A program made the translations under genes and the position numbers. This document shows, one piece after another, positions 7,085-14,739 of a DNA stretch of 16,637 nt (within the stretch, counting starts at the first letter, position 1; every line of letters starts with the position of its first letter). Under the pieces are notes generated by a model. The model saw only the letters and a list, made by a program, of their open reading frames with translations. It was not told the DNA's origin and ran no database searches. The DNA is taken from assembly GCA_944386335.1 (NCBI GenBank), contig CALXAQ010000069.1:1-16637 (forward strand). Reading direction: 5' to 3'. The stretch comes from an uncultured Clostridia bacterium (lineage in GTDB: Bacteria; Bacillota; Clostridia; TANB77; CAG-508).

Positions 7085-7116
7085 AAGGGCCACGTATAGA
7101 AAAGTATGTGGTCTTT
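7085..7116 (+). promoter_or_regulatory. Hairpin between rpmH and rnpA
   Basis: Positions 7085-7096 and 7105-7116 can pair over 12 bases, three of them G-U, around the loop TAGAAAAG, and are followed by ATTTGTAATAC. The hairpin begins four bases after the rpmH stop. It lacks a full U-run, so it may be a leaky attenuator or a processing and stability element. That would fit the much higher need for L34 than for the RNase P protein. Confidence 0.5.
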
Positions 7117-7159
7117 ATTTGTAATACATAGCTACCTAGGGAATAAAGGAATGATTAAA

Positions 7160-7513
7160 ATGAGGAAGATAGATACATTAAAAAAGAATTACGAATTTAA
7201 AACAATACTCACAAAAGGAAAATTTTATAAAGGTGAGTTTATTACAATGTATCTATATAAAAATGGGCAAGAAAAAAATAGATTAGGAATTGCCATTAGT
7301 AGAAAAATTGCAAAAGCAACGAAAAGAAATCGTTTAAAAAGACTAATAAGAGAGAGTTTCCGCTTGCATAAAGAAGAATTAAAAAAAGGATATTCTATTG
7401 TTTTTGTTTGGAATAAAAAGAAAAAAGTAGAAAAATATCATTGCAAGCAGATAGAAGAAGATATGCTACGCTTATTCCAAAGAGCAAAAATAAGAAAAGG
7501 AAAAGTAGAATGA
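7160..7513 (+). CDS. rnpA: Ribonuclease P protein component
   Basis: Protein cofactor of RNase P, which works with the catalytic RNA (not in this window) to mature the 5' ends of tRNAs. The 117-residue basic product has the family signature ATKRNRLKRLIRESFR near residues 53-68 and the hydrophobic strand GYSIVFVWN following it; about 115-120 residues is normal. I chose the ATG at 7160 (MRKIDTLKKNYEFKTIL) because AAAGGA lies 9 bases upstream. The in-frame ATG at 7151 directly abuts that sequence, and an earlier one at 7106 falls within the preceding hairpin. The stop codon overlaps the yidD start as ATGA, indicating translational coupling. Confidence 0.96.
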   Translation: MRKIDTLKKNYEFKTILTKGKFYKGEFITMYLYKNGQEKNRLGIAISRKIAKATKRNRLKRLIRESFRLHKEELKKGYSIVFVWNKKKKVEKYHCKQIEEDMLRLFQRAKIRKGKVE

Positions 7514-7728
7514 GAAAAATAGGTATTTTCTTAATAAAAATCTATCAAAAAACATTATCTCCTATGTTACATGTGTTAGGAGTAGAATGCAAATATTATC
7601 CTACTTGTTCGGAATATACAAAGCAAGCGATAGAAAAATATGGTTTCTTAAAAGGATGCTTTTTGGGAGGAAAAAGAATTTTAAAATGTAATCCTTTTTC
7701 AAAAGGTGGGTATGATCCATTAAAATAA
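7510..7728 (+). CDS. yidD: Membrane protein insertion efficiency factor YidD
   Basis: Small peripheral membrane protein (DUF37/YidD family) that assists YidC-dependent insertion of membrane proteins. The product is 72 residues, begins with an amphipathic stretch MRKIGIFLIKIYQKTLSP and carries the family core CKYYPTCSEYTKQAIEKYG, the repeated cysteines, and the C-terminal GGYDPLK. The start at 7510 overlaps the rnpA stop by four bases (ATGA) and has AAGGAAAAGTAGA in front. A longer frame beginning inside rnpA is not supported. yidC follows 17 bases after the stop, so both probably come from one transcript. Confidence 0.95.
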   Translation: MRKIGIFLIKIYQKTLSPMLHVLGVECKYYPTCSEYTKQAIEKYGFLKGCFLGGKRILKCNPFSKGGYDPLK

Positions 7729-7745
7729 GAAAGTAGAGGAAACAA

Positions 7746-8603
7746 ATGGGTTTTATATCAGAAATATTTGGTTATTTATTGAATTTTTTATATAATATAT
7801 TTCAGAATTATGGTATTGCCATTATTGTTTTTTCTGTTATATTAAGAATTATTTTAATTCCATTAACAGTAAAACAACAAACCACTATGAGAAAATCATC
7901 TAAAATACAGGCAAAAATGCAGGAATTACAACAAAAATATAAAAATAATCCAGAAAAACTAAACCAAGAAATGATGGAAATGTATAAAACGGAAAAAATG
8001 AATCCGTTTAGCGGATGCTTTAGTTCCATTATTCAATTGTTAATTATTTTATCTGTCTTTTGGCTAGTAAGTCAACCGCTTACTTATATGAAAAAGGTGG
8101 ATCCACAGGTAATAGAAAATTATAAAACAGAAATACAACAAGAAAATGGTTCTAGTTCTTCTTATTATCCTGAAATAGAAATTATTGAGAAAAGGGGAGC
8201 AGAGGACGAAAATGTATATATTAATATGGATTTCTTAGGAATTGATTTGAGCAAAGTACCAACAGCAAGTCTTAACGATTGGAGAGTATACATTATACCA
8301 GTTTTATATGTCATAACTTCTTTCATTTCTATAAAAATGACAACAAGCGCACAAAAGAAAGCAATGAAGAAGAAAGAAATTGTAATAGAGAATGGAGAAA
8401 CAAAACAACCGGATGAGCTAGATAGCATGCAGCAAATGAACAATACTATGCTTTATATGATGCCGATTATGTCTATATCTATTGCTATTGTTGCTCCTTT
8501 AGGTCTAGCTTTATATTGGTTAGTAAGCAATGTACTAATGATAATTGAGAGATTAATAATTGATAAGGTTATGACAAATAAGGAGGAACAAGAAAATGGA
8601 TAA
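7746..8603 (+). CDS. yidC: Membrane protein insertase YidC/OxaA
   Basis: Integral membrane insertase of the YidC/Oxa1/Alb3 family, working alone or with SecYEG. The 285-residue product has a first hydrophobic segment near residues 15-40 (NYGIAIIVFSVILRIILIPL) that includes the membrane-embedded Arg conserved in this family (Arg29). A basic cytoplasmic coiled loop with KSSKIQAKMQELQQKYKNNP follows, then further membrane segments near 95-110, 178-195 and 232-270. There is no lipoprotein signal peptide or Cys, so it is the short type without an N-terminal leader, unlike Bacillus SpoIIIJ. An outside loop near 115-175 is acidic and serine-rich (GSSSSYYPEIE). GAGG 6 bases upstream supports the start at 7746. 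The 3' end overlaps jag by 8 bases. Confidence 0.95.
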   Translation: MGFISEIFGYLLNFLYNIFQNYGIAIIVFSVILRIILIPLTVKQQTTMRKSSKIQAKMQELQQKYKNNPEKLNQEMMEMYKTEKMNPFSGCFSSIIQLLIILSVFWLVSQPLTYMKKVDPQVIENYKTEIQQENGSSSSYYPEIEIIEKRGAEDENVYINMDFLGIDLSKVPTASLNDWRVYIIPVLYVITSFISIKMTTSAQKKAMKKKEIVIENGETKQPDELDSMQQMNNTMLYMMPIMSISIAIVAPLGLALYWLVSNVLMIIERLIIDKVMTNKEEQENG

Positions 8604-9276
8604 AATTATAGCTCAAGGAAAAACGACCAATGAGGCCATTGAAAACGGATTAAAGGAGTTAAAAGTAAGTAGAAATCAAGTAGAAATTAAAGTATTAGAA
8701 AAAGAAGATAAAAGAAGTTTTTTTAGTATTTTAACACCAAGAGTAGTAAAAGTAGAGTTAACGCTAAAAGAAACAGATAAAAAAACAGTAAATAAGGTAA
8801 AAGAATATGATAGAAATATAGATGAAATACAAGAAGCAAAAGGTCAAATAGAAGAATTTTTAAATAGTTTTTTACCACAAATGGATAGTTCTTTAAGTTA
8901 TGAAAGCAAAGTAGAAGATTATACGATTATGATAGAAATAAAAGGAAATGTAGCAGGAACTTTAATAGGGTATAGGGGAGAAACGTTAAATGCAATGCAA
9001 AATATTTTATCTGCTATAGCCAATAAAAAAGCATCTGGAAAAATAAAATTAACCTTAGATATAGAAAATTATAGAGAAAAAAGAAAAAAAGTATTAGAAG
9101 ACTTAGCAAATAAAGTTTCAAAAACTGTATTAAGAACAGGAAAATCTATTACATTAGAGCCTATGACAGCCTATGAAAGAAAAATTATTCATAGTAAATT
9201 ACAAGATAATCCAAAAATAGAAACGCATAGTATAGGAGAAAATGATAATAGAAGAATTGTAATAAGTAAAATATAA
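8596..9276 (+). CDS. khpB: RNA-binding protein KhpB/Jag
   Basis: Cytoplasmic RNA-binding protein (Jag, SpoIIIJ-associated; also called KhpB or EloR) linked in other Firmicutes to cell elongation and sRNA-level control. The 226-residue product has an N-terminal Jag_N domain (about 1-52, with RSFFSILTPRVVKVE), a charged linker, a KH domain with the GYRG loop (about 124-127) in GTLIGYRGETLNAMQNILS, and a C-terminal R3H domain with MTAYERKIIHSKLQDNP and an IETHSIGENDNRRIVI tail. The ATG at 8596 follows a perfect AAGGAGG at 9 bases, lying inside yidC, so translation is coupled. The gene pair yidC-jag is widespread in low-GC Gram-positives. Confidence 0.95.
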   Translation: MDKIIAQGKTTNEAIENGLKELKVSRNQVEIKVLEKEDKRSFFSILTPRVVKVELTLKETDKKTVNKVKEYDRNIDEIQEAKGQIEEFLNSFLPQMDSSLSYESKVEDYTIMIEIKGNVAGTLIGYRGETLNAMQNILSAIANKKASGKIKLTLDIENYREKRKKVLEDLANKVSKTVLRTGKSITLEPMTAYERKIIHSKLQDNPKIETHSIGENDNRRIVISKI

Positions 9277-9341
9277 AAAATCGGAAGTCAAAGTTCGGAT
9301 TTTAGTTTATCAAAATAAACTGATTTCTAACTTTGACTTTT
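9277..9341 (+). promoter_or_regulatory. Competing hairpins between jag and mnmE
   Basis: Two mutually exclusive folds are possible. Fold A pairs AAAATCGGAA (9277-9286) with TTCGGATTTT (9294-9303), with one mismatch, directly after the jag stop. Fold B pairs AAGTCAAAGTT (9285-9295) with AACTTTGACTT (9329-9339) over 11 perfect bases, with a nested 7-base stem (9304-9310 with 9315-9321), and ends in TTTT. Fold B stops just before the mnmE ribosome binding site. Either could terminate the upstream operon; together they resemble an attenuator. Confidence 0.5.
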
Positions 9342-9359
9342 ATAAAGGATGTGATATAA

Positions 9360-10739
9360 ATGGAAACAATTGCAGCAATCTCTACGGCTATAGGTAATGG
9401 AGGGATTGGGATTATTCGTATGAGTGGTCCAAAAACTTTTGAAATTATACAAAAAATTTTTAGAACGCAAAAGAAAAATAAAATAAAAATAGAAGAGATA
9501 GAAGGCTATACGATTCGATATGGCTATATTGTAAATGCGAAAACGGAAGAAATACTAGATGAAGTATTAGTTTCTTTTTTTAAAAATCCGAAAAGCTATA
9601 CAAAAGAAGATATGTGCGAAATTAATTCTCATGGGGGAATGATAGTAGAACAATTAATTTTGGAAGAATGTATTCAAAATGGAGCTAAACTTGCTGAACC
9701 AGGAGAATTTACCAAAAGAGCTTTTTTAAATGGAAGAATAGATTTATCACAGGCAGAATCTGTGATAGATATTATTAATAGTAAAACATTGCAAGAAGAA
9801 AAAGCAGCTTCTGAGCAATTACAAGGATTTTTATCGCAAAAAATTCATGGAATTATGGATAAATTATTAGATGGAATGGCAGATATAGAGGCTTCTATTG
9901 ATTATCCAGAATACGATGAGGTAGAAGTAACGAATGAAAAACTAATGAATCGCTTAGAAGAAGTAGAAAAAGATTTAGAAGCGTTAGAAAATAGTTTTGC
10001 TACAGGAAAGTTACTAAAAGAGGGAATAAGAACAGCTATTATTGGAAAACCAAATGTAGGAAAATCCTCTTTATTAAATAGAATGTTAAAAGAAGATAGA
10101 GCCATTGTTAGCGATATAGAGGGAACAACACGAGATACGATAGAGGAATTTGTTACGGTAAAAGGTGTTCCTTTAAAAATAGTAGATACAGCAGGTATTC
10201 GAAAAACAAAGGATAAAATCGAGGAAATAGGCGTAAAAAAAGCAATCCAAGTAATGGAAAAATCAGACTTAGTATTAGTTCTTTTAGATAATGGAACAGG
10301 AATTACAAAAGAAGATGAAGAAATTTTAAATAAACTAGGGGAGAAAAAGGCCATTATTCTAATTAATAAAACGGATTTAGAAGATAAACATTTAGAAAAA
10401 GAAAAAATTTTAATAGAAAAAAAGAAACCAATCCTGAAAATAGTGGCACAAACAGGAGAAGGAATAGAAAAACTATATGAAAAAATAGAAGAAATGTTTC
10501 ATATGGACGAAATTCAAGCAGATAAAACGATTATTACGAATCTAAGGCATAAAAATCAAATTACAGAGGCACGAAAAAATATAGAAAAGGCGATGCAAAG
10601 TATAAAAGAGAATTTGCCAGTGGACATGGTAGCAATTCCAATCAAAGAAAGTTTAGAATGTTTAGGAAAAATAACAGGAGAAAATATTTCTGAAGATATC
10701 ATACAAGAAATTTTTAGTAAGTTTTGTTTAGGAAAGTAA
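9360..10739 (+). CDS. mnmE: tRNA modification GTPase MnmE (TrmE)
   Basis: GTPase that, with MnmG, adds the aminomethyl-type group to carbon 5 of wobble uridine in several tRNAs. The 459-residue product shows the N-terminal folate-binding domain (METIAAISTAIGNGGIGIIR, and GEFTKRAFLNGRIDLSQAE near 115-133), a helical domain, an inserted Ras-like G domain with G1 GKPNVGKSS (229-237), G2 TTRDT (256-260), G3 DTAGIR (276-281) and G4 NKTD (336-339), and the C-terminal FCLGK with the conserved Cys456. The ATG at 9360 is preceded by AAAGGATG at about 9 bases. mnmG, normally the next gene, is here separated by 451 bases. Nothing in the protein looks damaged. Confidence 0.98.
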   Translation: METIAAISTAIGNGGIGIIRMSGPKTFEIIQKIFRTQKKNKIKIEEIEGYTIRYGYIVNAKTEEILDEVLVSFFKNPKSYTKEDMCEINSHGGMIVEQLILEECIQNGAKLAEPGEFTKRAFLNGRIDLSQAESVIDIINSKTLQEEKAASEQLQGFLSQKIHGIMDKLLDGMADIEASIDYPEYDEVEVTNEKLMNRLEEVEKDLEALENSFATGKLLKEGIRTAIIGKPNVGKSSLLNRMLKEDRAIVSDIEGTTRDTIEEFVTVKGVPLKIVDTAGIRKTKDKIEEIGVKKAIQVMEKSDLVLVLLDNGTGITKEDEEILNKLGEKKAIILINKTDLEDKHLEKEKILIEKKKPILKIVAQTGEGIEKLYEKIEEMFHMDEIQADKTIITNLRHKNQITEARKNIEKAMQSIKENLPVDMVAIPIKESLECLGKITGENISEDIIQEIFSKFCLGK

Positions 10740-11190
10740 AAAACGCGTGAAAATAAAAAATAAAGCTAAAAAGGATAGAAAACGAATAATTTTATATTCA
10801 AACAATAAAAATGGCTTAGAATTTATTTTCGAGAGAATAAAAATAATGGATAGAATAAATAAGAAAGAATATAAAAATCAAAAATAAGTTTTACCAATAA
10901 ATCAATTGAAACACAAAATTTAACCTATAAAATCTAAAAATAAAACAGCGGAATGCTTAGAACAGCAAGGGATACAAACGACGATAGCGAACAAATGAGC
11001 AGAAAACAAAATGTCAAAAAGACAATATGTTTCACAAAAACATTGAAAAAATAAAGAAAAATGAAAAATAAATGCCAAAAAAGTTACCAGAACACAATTT
11101 TAAGTTTCATGCAAAACGGAGAAAAACGGAGAAAACGAGAGATAACGGGAGATAATGAGAGAAAAAACGAGATAAGCGAGGTAAATAAAG
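10740..11190 (+). other. Gene-free A-rich spacer between mnmE and mnmG
   Basis: This 451-base spacer has no recognisable protein or RNA gene. The plus strand is strongly A-rich and stops occur in all frames. The longest candidate frame is a GTG-started 46-codon frame at 10747-10887 encoding a very basic peptide without a convincing ribosome binding site (GGA about 13 bases before). No clear terminator for mnmE and no good sigma-A promoter for mnmG was found. TGTTTCAC at 11028-11035 equals one half of a parS site, but the other half is missing. The last 70 bases form a ten-base purine repeat described separately. Confidence 0.7.
11111..11180 (+). repeat. Ten-base purine tandem repeat before mnmG
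   Basis: Seven degenerate decamers follow in register: GCAAAACGGA, GAAAAACGGA, GAAAACGAGA, GATAACGGGA, GATAATGAGA, GAAAAAACGA, GATAAGCGAG. Nearly every unit carries a GGAG, GAGA or GGGA core resembling a ribosome binding site. The array leads straight into the functional GAGG of mnmG, 9 bases before its ATG. The period of about one helical turn and the near absence of C and T are striking. Confidence 0.75.
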
Positions 11191-13086
11191 ATGAAGTATA
11201 AAGCAGGAAAATATGACATAGCAGTAATCGGTGCAGGACATGCTGGATGTGAAGCAGCGCTAGCAGCAGCAAGAATGGGAATGAAAACCCTATTATTTTC
11301 TATTAGCTTAGAAGCAGTAGCCAATATGCCATGTAATCCACATATAGGAGGTAGCTCAAAAGGACATCTAGTAAGAGAAATAGATGCACTAGGTGGCGAA
11401 ATGGGGAAAAATATAGATAAAACCTATACACAACTTCGTATGCTAAATACATCGAAAGGTCCAGCAGTTTATTCCTTAAGAGCACAAGCGGATAGAAAAA
11501 GATATCAAATGGAAATGAAACATACATTAGAAAAACAAGAAAATTTATATTTAAAACAAGCGGAGATTGTAGATTTTACAGTAGAGAATGGAAAAGTAAA
11601 GAGCGTAGAAACGAATATAGGGGCAATTTATGAGGTAGATAGCATTATTGTAGCGACAGGAACCTATTTAAAAGGAAAGATTTATATAGGAGAGACTTCT
11701 TTTGAGAGTGGACCAGATGGAGTATTCCCAGCCAATCAATTTTCAGAAGCTCTAAAACGAGAGGGAGTAAGGTTAGTAAGATTTAAAACTGGAACACCAG
11801 CTAGAATTAACAGAAAAAGCATAGATTTCTCTAAAATGGAGATACAAGAAGGTGATAAAAATCCAGAAGCGTTTTCTTTTGAAGATACCATTGATCTTTC
11901 TGTAGAGCAATTACCATGCTATTTAACTTATACCAACGAAAAAACACATGAAATTATTAGAAAAAACCTACATCGTTCTCCTTTATATGCAGGGGAGATA
12001 GTAGGAACAGGACCAAGATATTGTCCTTCTATAGAAGATAAAGTAGTGAGATTTGCAGACAAAGAAAGACATCAAATATTTGTAGAGCCAGTGGGAAGAG
12101 ATACAGAGGAAATGTACATCCAAGGAATGAGTTCATCGTTGCCAGAAGATGTACAAATAGCTATGTATAGGACCGTTCCAGGATTAGAGAATGCAGAGTT
12201 TACAAGACCAGCTTATGCAATAGAATATGATTGTATTGTGCCATCGGATTTAAAGCTATCTTTAGAGTATAAAGGTATTGAAGGTTTATATTTTGCTGGT
12301 CAAACCAATGGAACTTCTGGTTACGAAGAAGCAGCCTGCCAAGGACTAATGGCAGGAATTAATAGCAGTTTGAAATTACAAGGAAAAGAGCCAATTATTT
12401 TAGATAGAACACAAGCTTATATAGGGGTTTTAATTGATGACATTGTAACAAAAGGAACGAATGAACCCTATAGAATGATGACTTCTAGAGCAGAATACAG
12501 GCTTTTATTAAGACAAGATAATGCAGATTTAAGGCTAACAGAAATAGGTCATGAAGTAGGCTTAATTTCAGAGGAAAGATATCAAAAATTTTTAGTGAAA
12601 AAGAGACAAATCGAGGAAGAAACAAAGCGTGTAAAAGAAACGATTATAAAACCGACGGAAGAAGTGAATCTTTTTTTAGGAAAACACCAATCTTCGCCTA
12701 TTTCAACAGGAGTAAAATTAGCAGATTTAGTAAGAAGAGCAGAATTGGGTTATGATATATTAAAAGAAATAGATACAAAACGACCAGAACTACCAGAACA
12801 AGTAAAGCAAGAAGTCGGAATACAAATAAAGTATGAGGGATATATTAAATTACAAGAGCAACAAGTAGAAAAATTTAAAAAATTAGAGAAAAAAATATTG
12901 CCAGAACACATTAATTATGAACAAATAAAGGGATTAAGGCTAGAGGCAAGACAGAAATTAAATAAAATAAGGCCAAATTCAGTAGGACAAGCATCTAGAA
13001 TATCGGGTGTTTCTCCAGCAGATATTTCTGTTTTATTAATTTACTTAGAAACGTTAGAAAATAGGAATAGAGAGGAAAAAATATGA
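11191..13086 (+). CDS. mnmG: tRNA uridine 5-carboxymethylaminomethyl modification enzyme MnmG (GidA)
   Basis: FAD-dependent partner of MnmE in modifying wobble U34 of tRNAs. The 631-residue product has the N-terminal FAD-binding GAGHAG (14-19), the conserved region with Cys48 in MPCNPHIGGSSKGHLVREID, the stretch LNTSKGPAVYSLRAQADR, a second nucleotide-binding region YFAGQTNGTSGYEEAACQG typical of the family, and the C-terminal helical domain with RPNSVGQASRISGVSPADIS that contacts MnmE. About 620-635 residues is normal. The start at 11191 has GAGG at 9 bases. The stop overlaps the rsmG start by four bases (ATGA), so the two are translationally coupled. Upstream lies a long purine-rich leader instead of the usual tight junction with mnmE. 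Confidence 0.98.
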   Translation: MKYKAGKYDIAVIGAGHAGCEAALAAARMGMKTLLFSISLEAVANMPCNPHIGGSSKGHLVREIDALGGEMGKNIDKTYTQLRMLNTSKGPAVYSLRAQADRKRYQMEMKHTLEKQENLYLKQAEIVDFTVENGKVKSVETNIGAIYEVDSIIVATGTYLKGKIYIGETSFESGPDGVFPANQFSEALKREGVRLVRFKTGTPARINRKSIDFSKMEIQEGDKNPEAFSFEDTIDLSVEQLPCYLTYTNEKTHEIIRKNLHRSPLYAGEIVGTGPRYCPSIEDKVVRFADKERHQIFVEPVGRDTEEMYIQGMSSSLPEDVQIAMYRTVPGLENAEFTRPAYAIEYDCIVPSDLKLSLEYKGIEGLYFAGQTNGTSGYEEAACQGLMAGINSSLKLQGKEPIILDRTQAYIGVLIDDIVTKGTNEPYRMMTSRAEYRLLLRQDNADLRLTEIGHEVGLISEERYQKFLVKKRQIEEETKRVKETIIKPTEEVNLFLGKHQSSPISTGVKLADLVRRAELGYDILKEIDTKRPELPEQVKQEVGIQIKYEGYIKLQEQQVEKFKKLEKKILPEHINYEQIKGLRLEARQKLNKIRPNSVGQASRISGVSPADISVLLIYLETLENRNREEKI

Positions 13087-13799
13087 ATTTTGAGGAATTA
13101 AAAAAAGAATGGACAAAAGAGTATCCAGAAAGTGCAAATAAAATAGCAGAAGAACAAATGCAAAAATTCTTTTCTTATATGGAATTATTGTTAGAATGGA
13201 ATCAAAAAATGAATTTAACAGCAATAACAGATCCAAAAGAAATTATATTAAAGCATTTTATAGATTCTATGACAATTTCTCCTTATATAGAACAGGAAAA
13301 AAAGGTGATAGATGTAGGAACGGGGGCAGGATTTCCTGGAATACCACTTGCTATTATTTGTCCGAATACTTCTTTTACATTAATAGATGCACTGAATAAA
13401 AGAATTTCATTCTTAAAAGAAATAGTTACAAAATTGCAATTATCCAATGTAATAGTAGAACATGCTAGAGCAGAAGATTTTGCAAAAGAAAATAGAGAAA
13501 AATACGATATTGCAACTTCTAGAGCAGTAGCAAATCTACCAGTTTTGTTGGAATACTTGTTACCTTTTGTAAAAAAAGAAGGAAAATGTATTTGCATGAA
13601 AGGTCCAAACATACAAGAAGAGTTAGATGAAGCTAAAAAAGCAATAGCAGTATTGGGTGGGGAATTAGAAAAAGTAGATTATTTTCATTTAATGGATACA
13701 GAAATAGAAAGAAATAATGTTGTTATTAAAAAAATAAAAAATACGCCATTACAATATCCTAGAAAGTCCGGTATTCCAAGCAAAAATCCAATTCGATAA
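13083..13799 (+). CDS. rsmG: 16S rRNA (guanine-N7) methyltransferase RsmG (GidB)
   Basis: S-adenosylmethionine-dependent enzyme that methylates N7 of a guanine in the 530 loop of 16S rRNA (G527 in E. coli numbering). The 238-residue product has the class I methyltransferase fold with motif I VIDVGTGAGFPGIPLAI near 75-91, the N-terminal LLLEWNQKMNLTAITDPKEI that marks this family, the region SRAVANLPVLLEYLLPFVK, and the conserved tail YPRKSGIPSKNPI. The ATG at 13083 overlaps the mnmG stop and follows AGAGG at 7 bases. A strong terminator lies 7 bases after its stop codon, so it ends the mnmG-rsmG unit. Confidence 0.97.
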   Translation: MNFEELKKEWTKEYPESANKIAEEQMQKFFSYMELLLEWNQKMNLTAITDPKEIILKHFIDSMTISPYIEQEKKVIDVGTGAGFPGIPLAIICPNTSFTLIDALNKRISFLKEIVTKLQLSNVIVEHARAEDFAKENREKYDIATSRAVANLPVLLEYLLPFVKKEGKCICMKGPNIQEELDEAKKAIAVLGGELEKVDYFHLMDTEIERNNVVIKKIKNTPLQYPRKSGIPSKNPIR

Positions 13800-13805
13800 A
13801 AAAGG

Positions 13806-13833
13806 AAGAGCTAAAAATTAGCTCTTTCTTTTT
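13806..13833 (+). terminator. Intrinsic terminator after rsmG
   Basis: AAGAGCTAA (13806-13814) and TTAGCTCTT (13818-13826) form a perfect 9-base-pair stem with an AAA loop, followed by TCTTTTT. It separates the mnmG-rsmG transcript from parA. Confidence 0.88.
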
Positions 13834-13864
13834 GAAAAAAATTTGAATATTTTAACAAAATTTA

Positions 13865-13893
13865 TTGACATATATTCAATATTTTTATATAAC
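13865..13893 (+). promoter_or_regulatory. Promoter of the parA-parB operon
   Basis: TTGACA (13865-13870) and TATAAC (13888-13893) are separated by 17 bases. Transcription would begin near 13900, about 30 bases before the parA start codon. It lies just after the rsmG terminator, so parA-parB has its own start. Confidence 0.8.
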
Positions 13894-13929
13894 ATATATA
13901 GGTAAAAAAATGAGATGGAGGTAATTTGT

Positions 13930-14718
13930 TTGGGAAAAATAGTAGCAATTGCAAATCAAAAAGGTGGCGTCGGAAAGACTACAACCACAATCAATTTGAG
14001 CACTATCCTTGCTAAAAAAGGGAAAAAAGTGCTAATGGTAGATACCGATCCGCAAGGAAATGCAACAAGTGGATTGGGAATAGATAAAAGTGTTCATTTT
14101 TCTGTGTATGATGTGATTATTAATGATGTTGAGATAGAAAACACATTACAAACTACTATGGTGAAAAATTTAGATGTATGTCCATCTAATATCAATCTAG
14201 CAGGAGCAGAAGTGGAATTGGTATCTATGATGTCAAGAGAGCAAAGATTAAAAGAAAAATTAGATTGCATAAAAGACAAATATGATTATATTATTATAGA
14301 CTGTCCTCCATCATTAGGTCTAATTACACTAAATGCATTTACTGCTTCTGATAGTGTGCTAATCCCTGTACAATGCGAATACTACGCGTTAGAAGGATTG
14401 GGACAACTGATTAATACTATCAACTTAGTAAAGAAACACTTGAATCCAAACTTAGAAATAGAGGGAGCTTTATTAACTATGTTTGACATTAGGACAAATC
14501 TATCTAATCAAGTAGTAAAGGAAGTAAGTAAATATTTTGAGAACAGAGTATACAAAACGGTAATTCCTAGAAATGTTAGATTAAGTGAGGCTCCAAGTTA
14601 TGGAATGCCAATTAGTATTTATGATCCTAAGTCTAAAGGTGCTAAATCTTATGAGAAATTTGCAAAGGAATTTTTAAAAAAGAATGAAGAAGAACAAAAA
14701 GCAAAACATATGAAATAA
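13930..14718 (+). CDS. parA: Chromosome partitioning ATPase ParA (Soj)
   Basis: Walker-type ATPase that works with ParB in origin segregation and, in Bacillus, modulates DnaA activity. The 262-residue product begins MGKIVAIANQKGGVGKTTTT, with the deviant Walker A KGGVGKTT at 11-18, DTDPQGNATSGLG after it, Walker B YIIIDCPPSLGL near 118-129, and DIRTNLSNQVVKEV in the later part. I chose the TTG at 13930-13932 because GGAGG (13917-13921) lies 8 bases upstream and the protein then starts exactly like its family. The in-frame ATG at 13915 would place the ribosome binding site inside the gene. parB follows with 21 bases between stop and ATG. Soj near oriC is consistent with a chromosomal rather than plasmid role. 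Confidence 0.96.
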   Translation: MGKIVAIANQKGGVGKTTTTINLSTILAKKGKKVLMVDTDPQGNATSGLGIDKSVHFSVYDVIINDVEIENTLQTTMVKNLDVCPSNINLAGAEVELVSMMSREQRLKEKLDCIKDKYDYIIIDCPPSLGLITLNAFTASDSVLIPVQCEYYALEGLGQLINTINLVKKHLNPNLEIEGALLTMFDIRTNLSNQVVKEVSKYFENRVYKTVIPRNVRLSEAPSYGMPISIYDPKSKGAKSYEKFAKEFLKKNEEEQKAKHMK

Positions 14719-14739
14719 AAAAGAGAAAGGGTGGATAAA

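Noticed and set aside
9333..9360. TTGACT and TATAAA upstream of mnmE as a promoter
   Set aside because: The -10-like sequence overlaps the start codon, which would leave no leader or ribosome binding site in the transcript.
11028..11043. Possible parS site beginning TGTTTCAC in the mnmE-mnmG spacer
   Set aside because: Only the left half matches; the right half reads AAAAACAT instead of GTGAAACA, and no CACGTG core was seen anywhere in the window.
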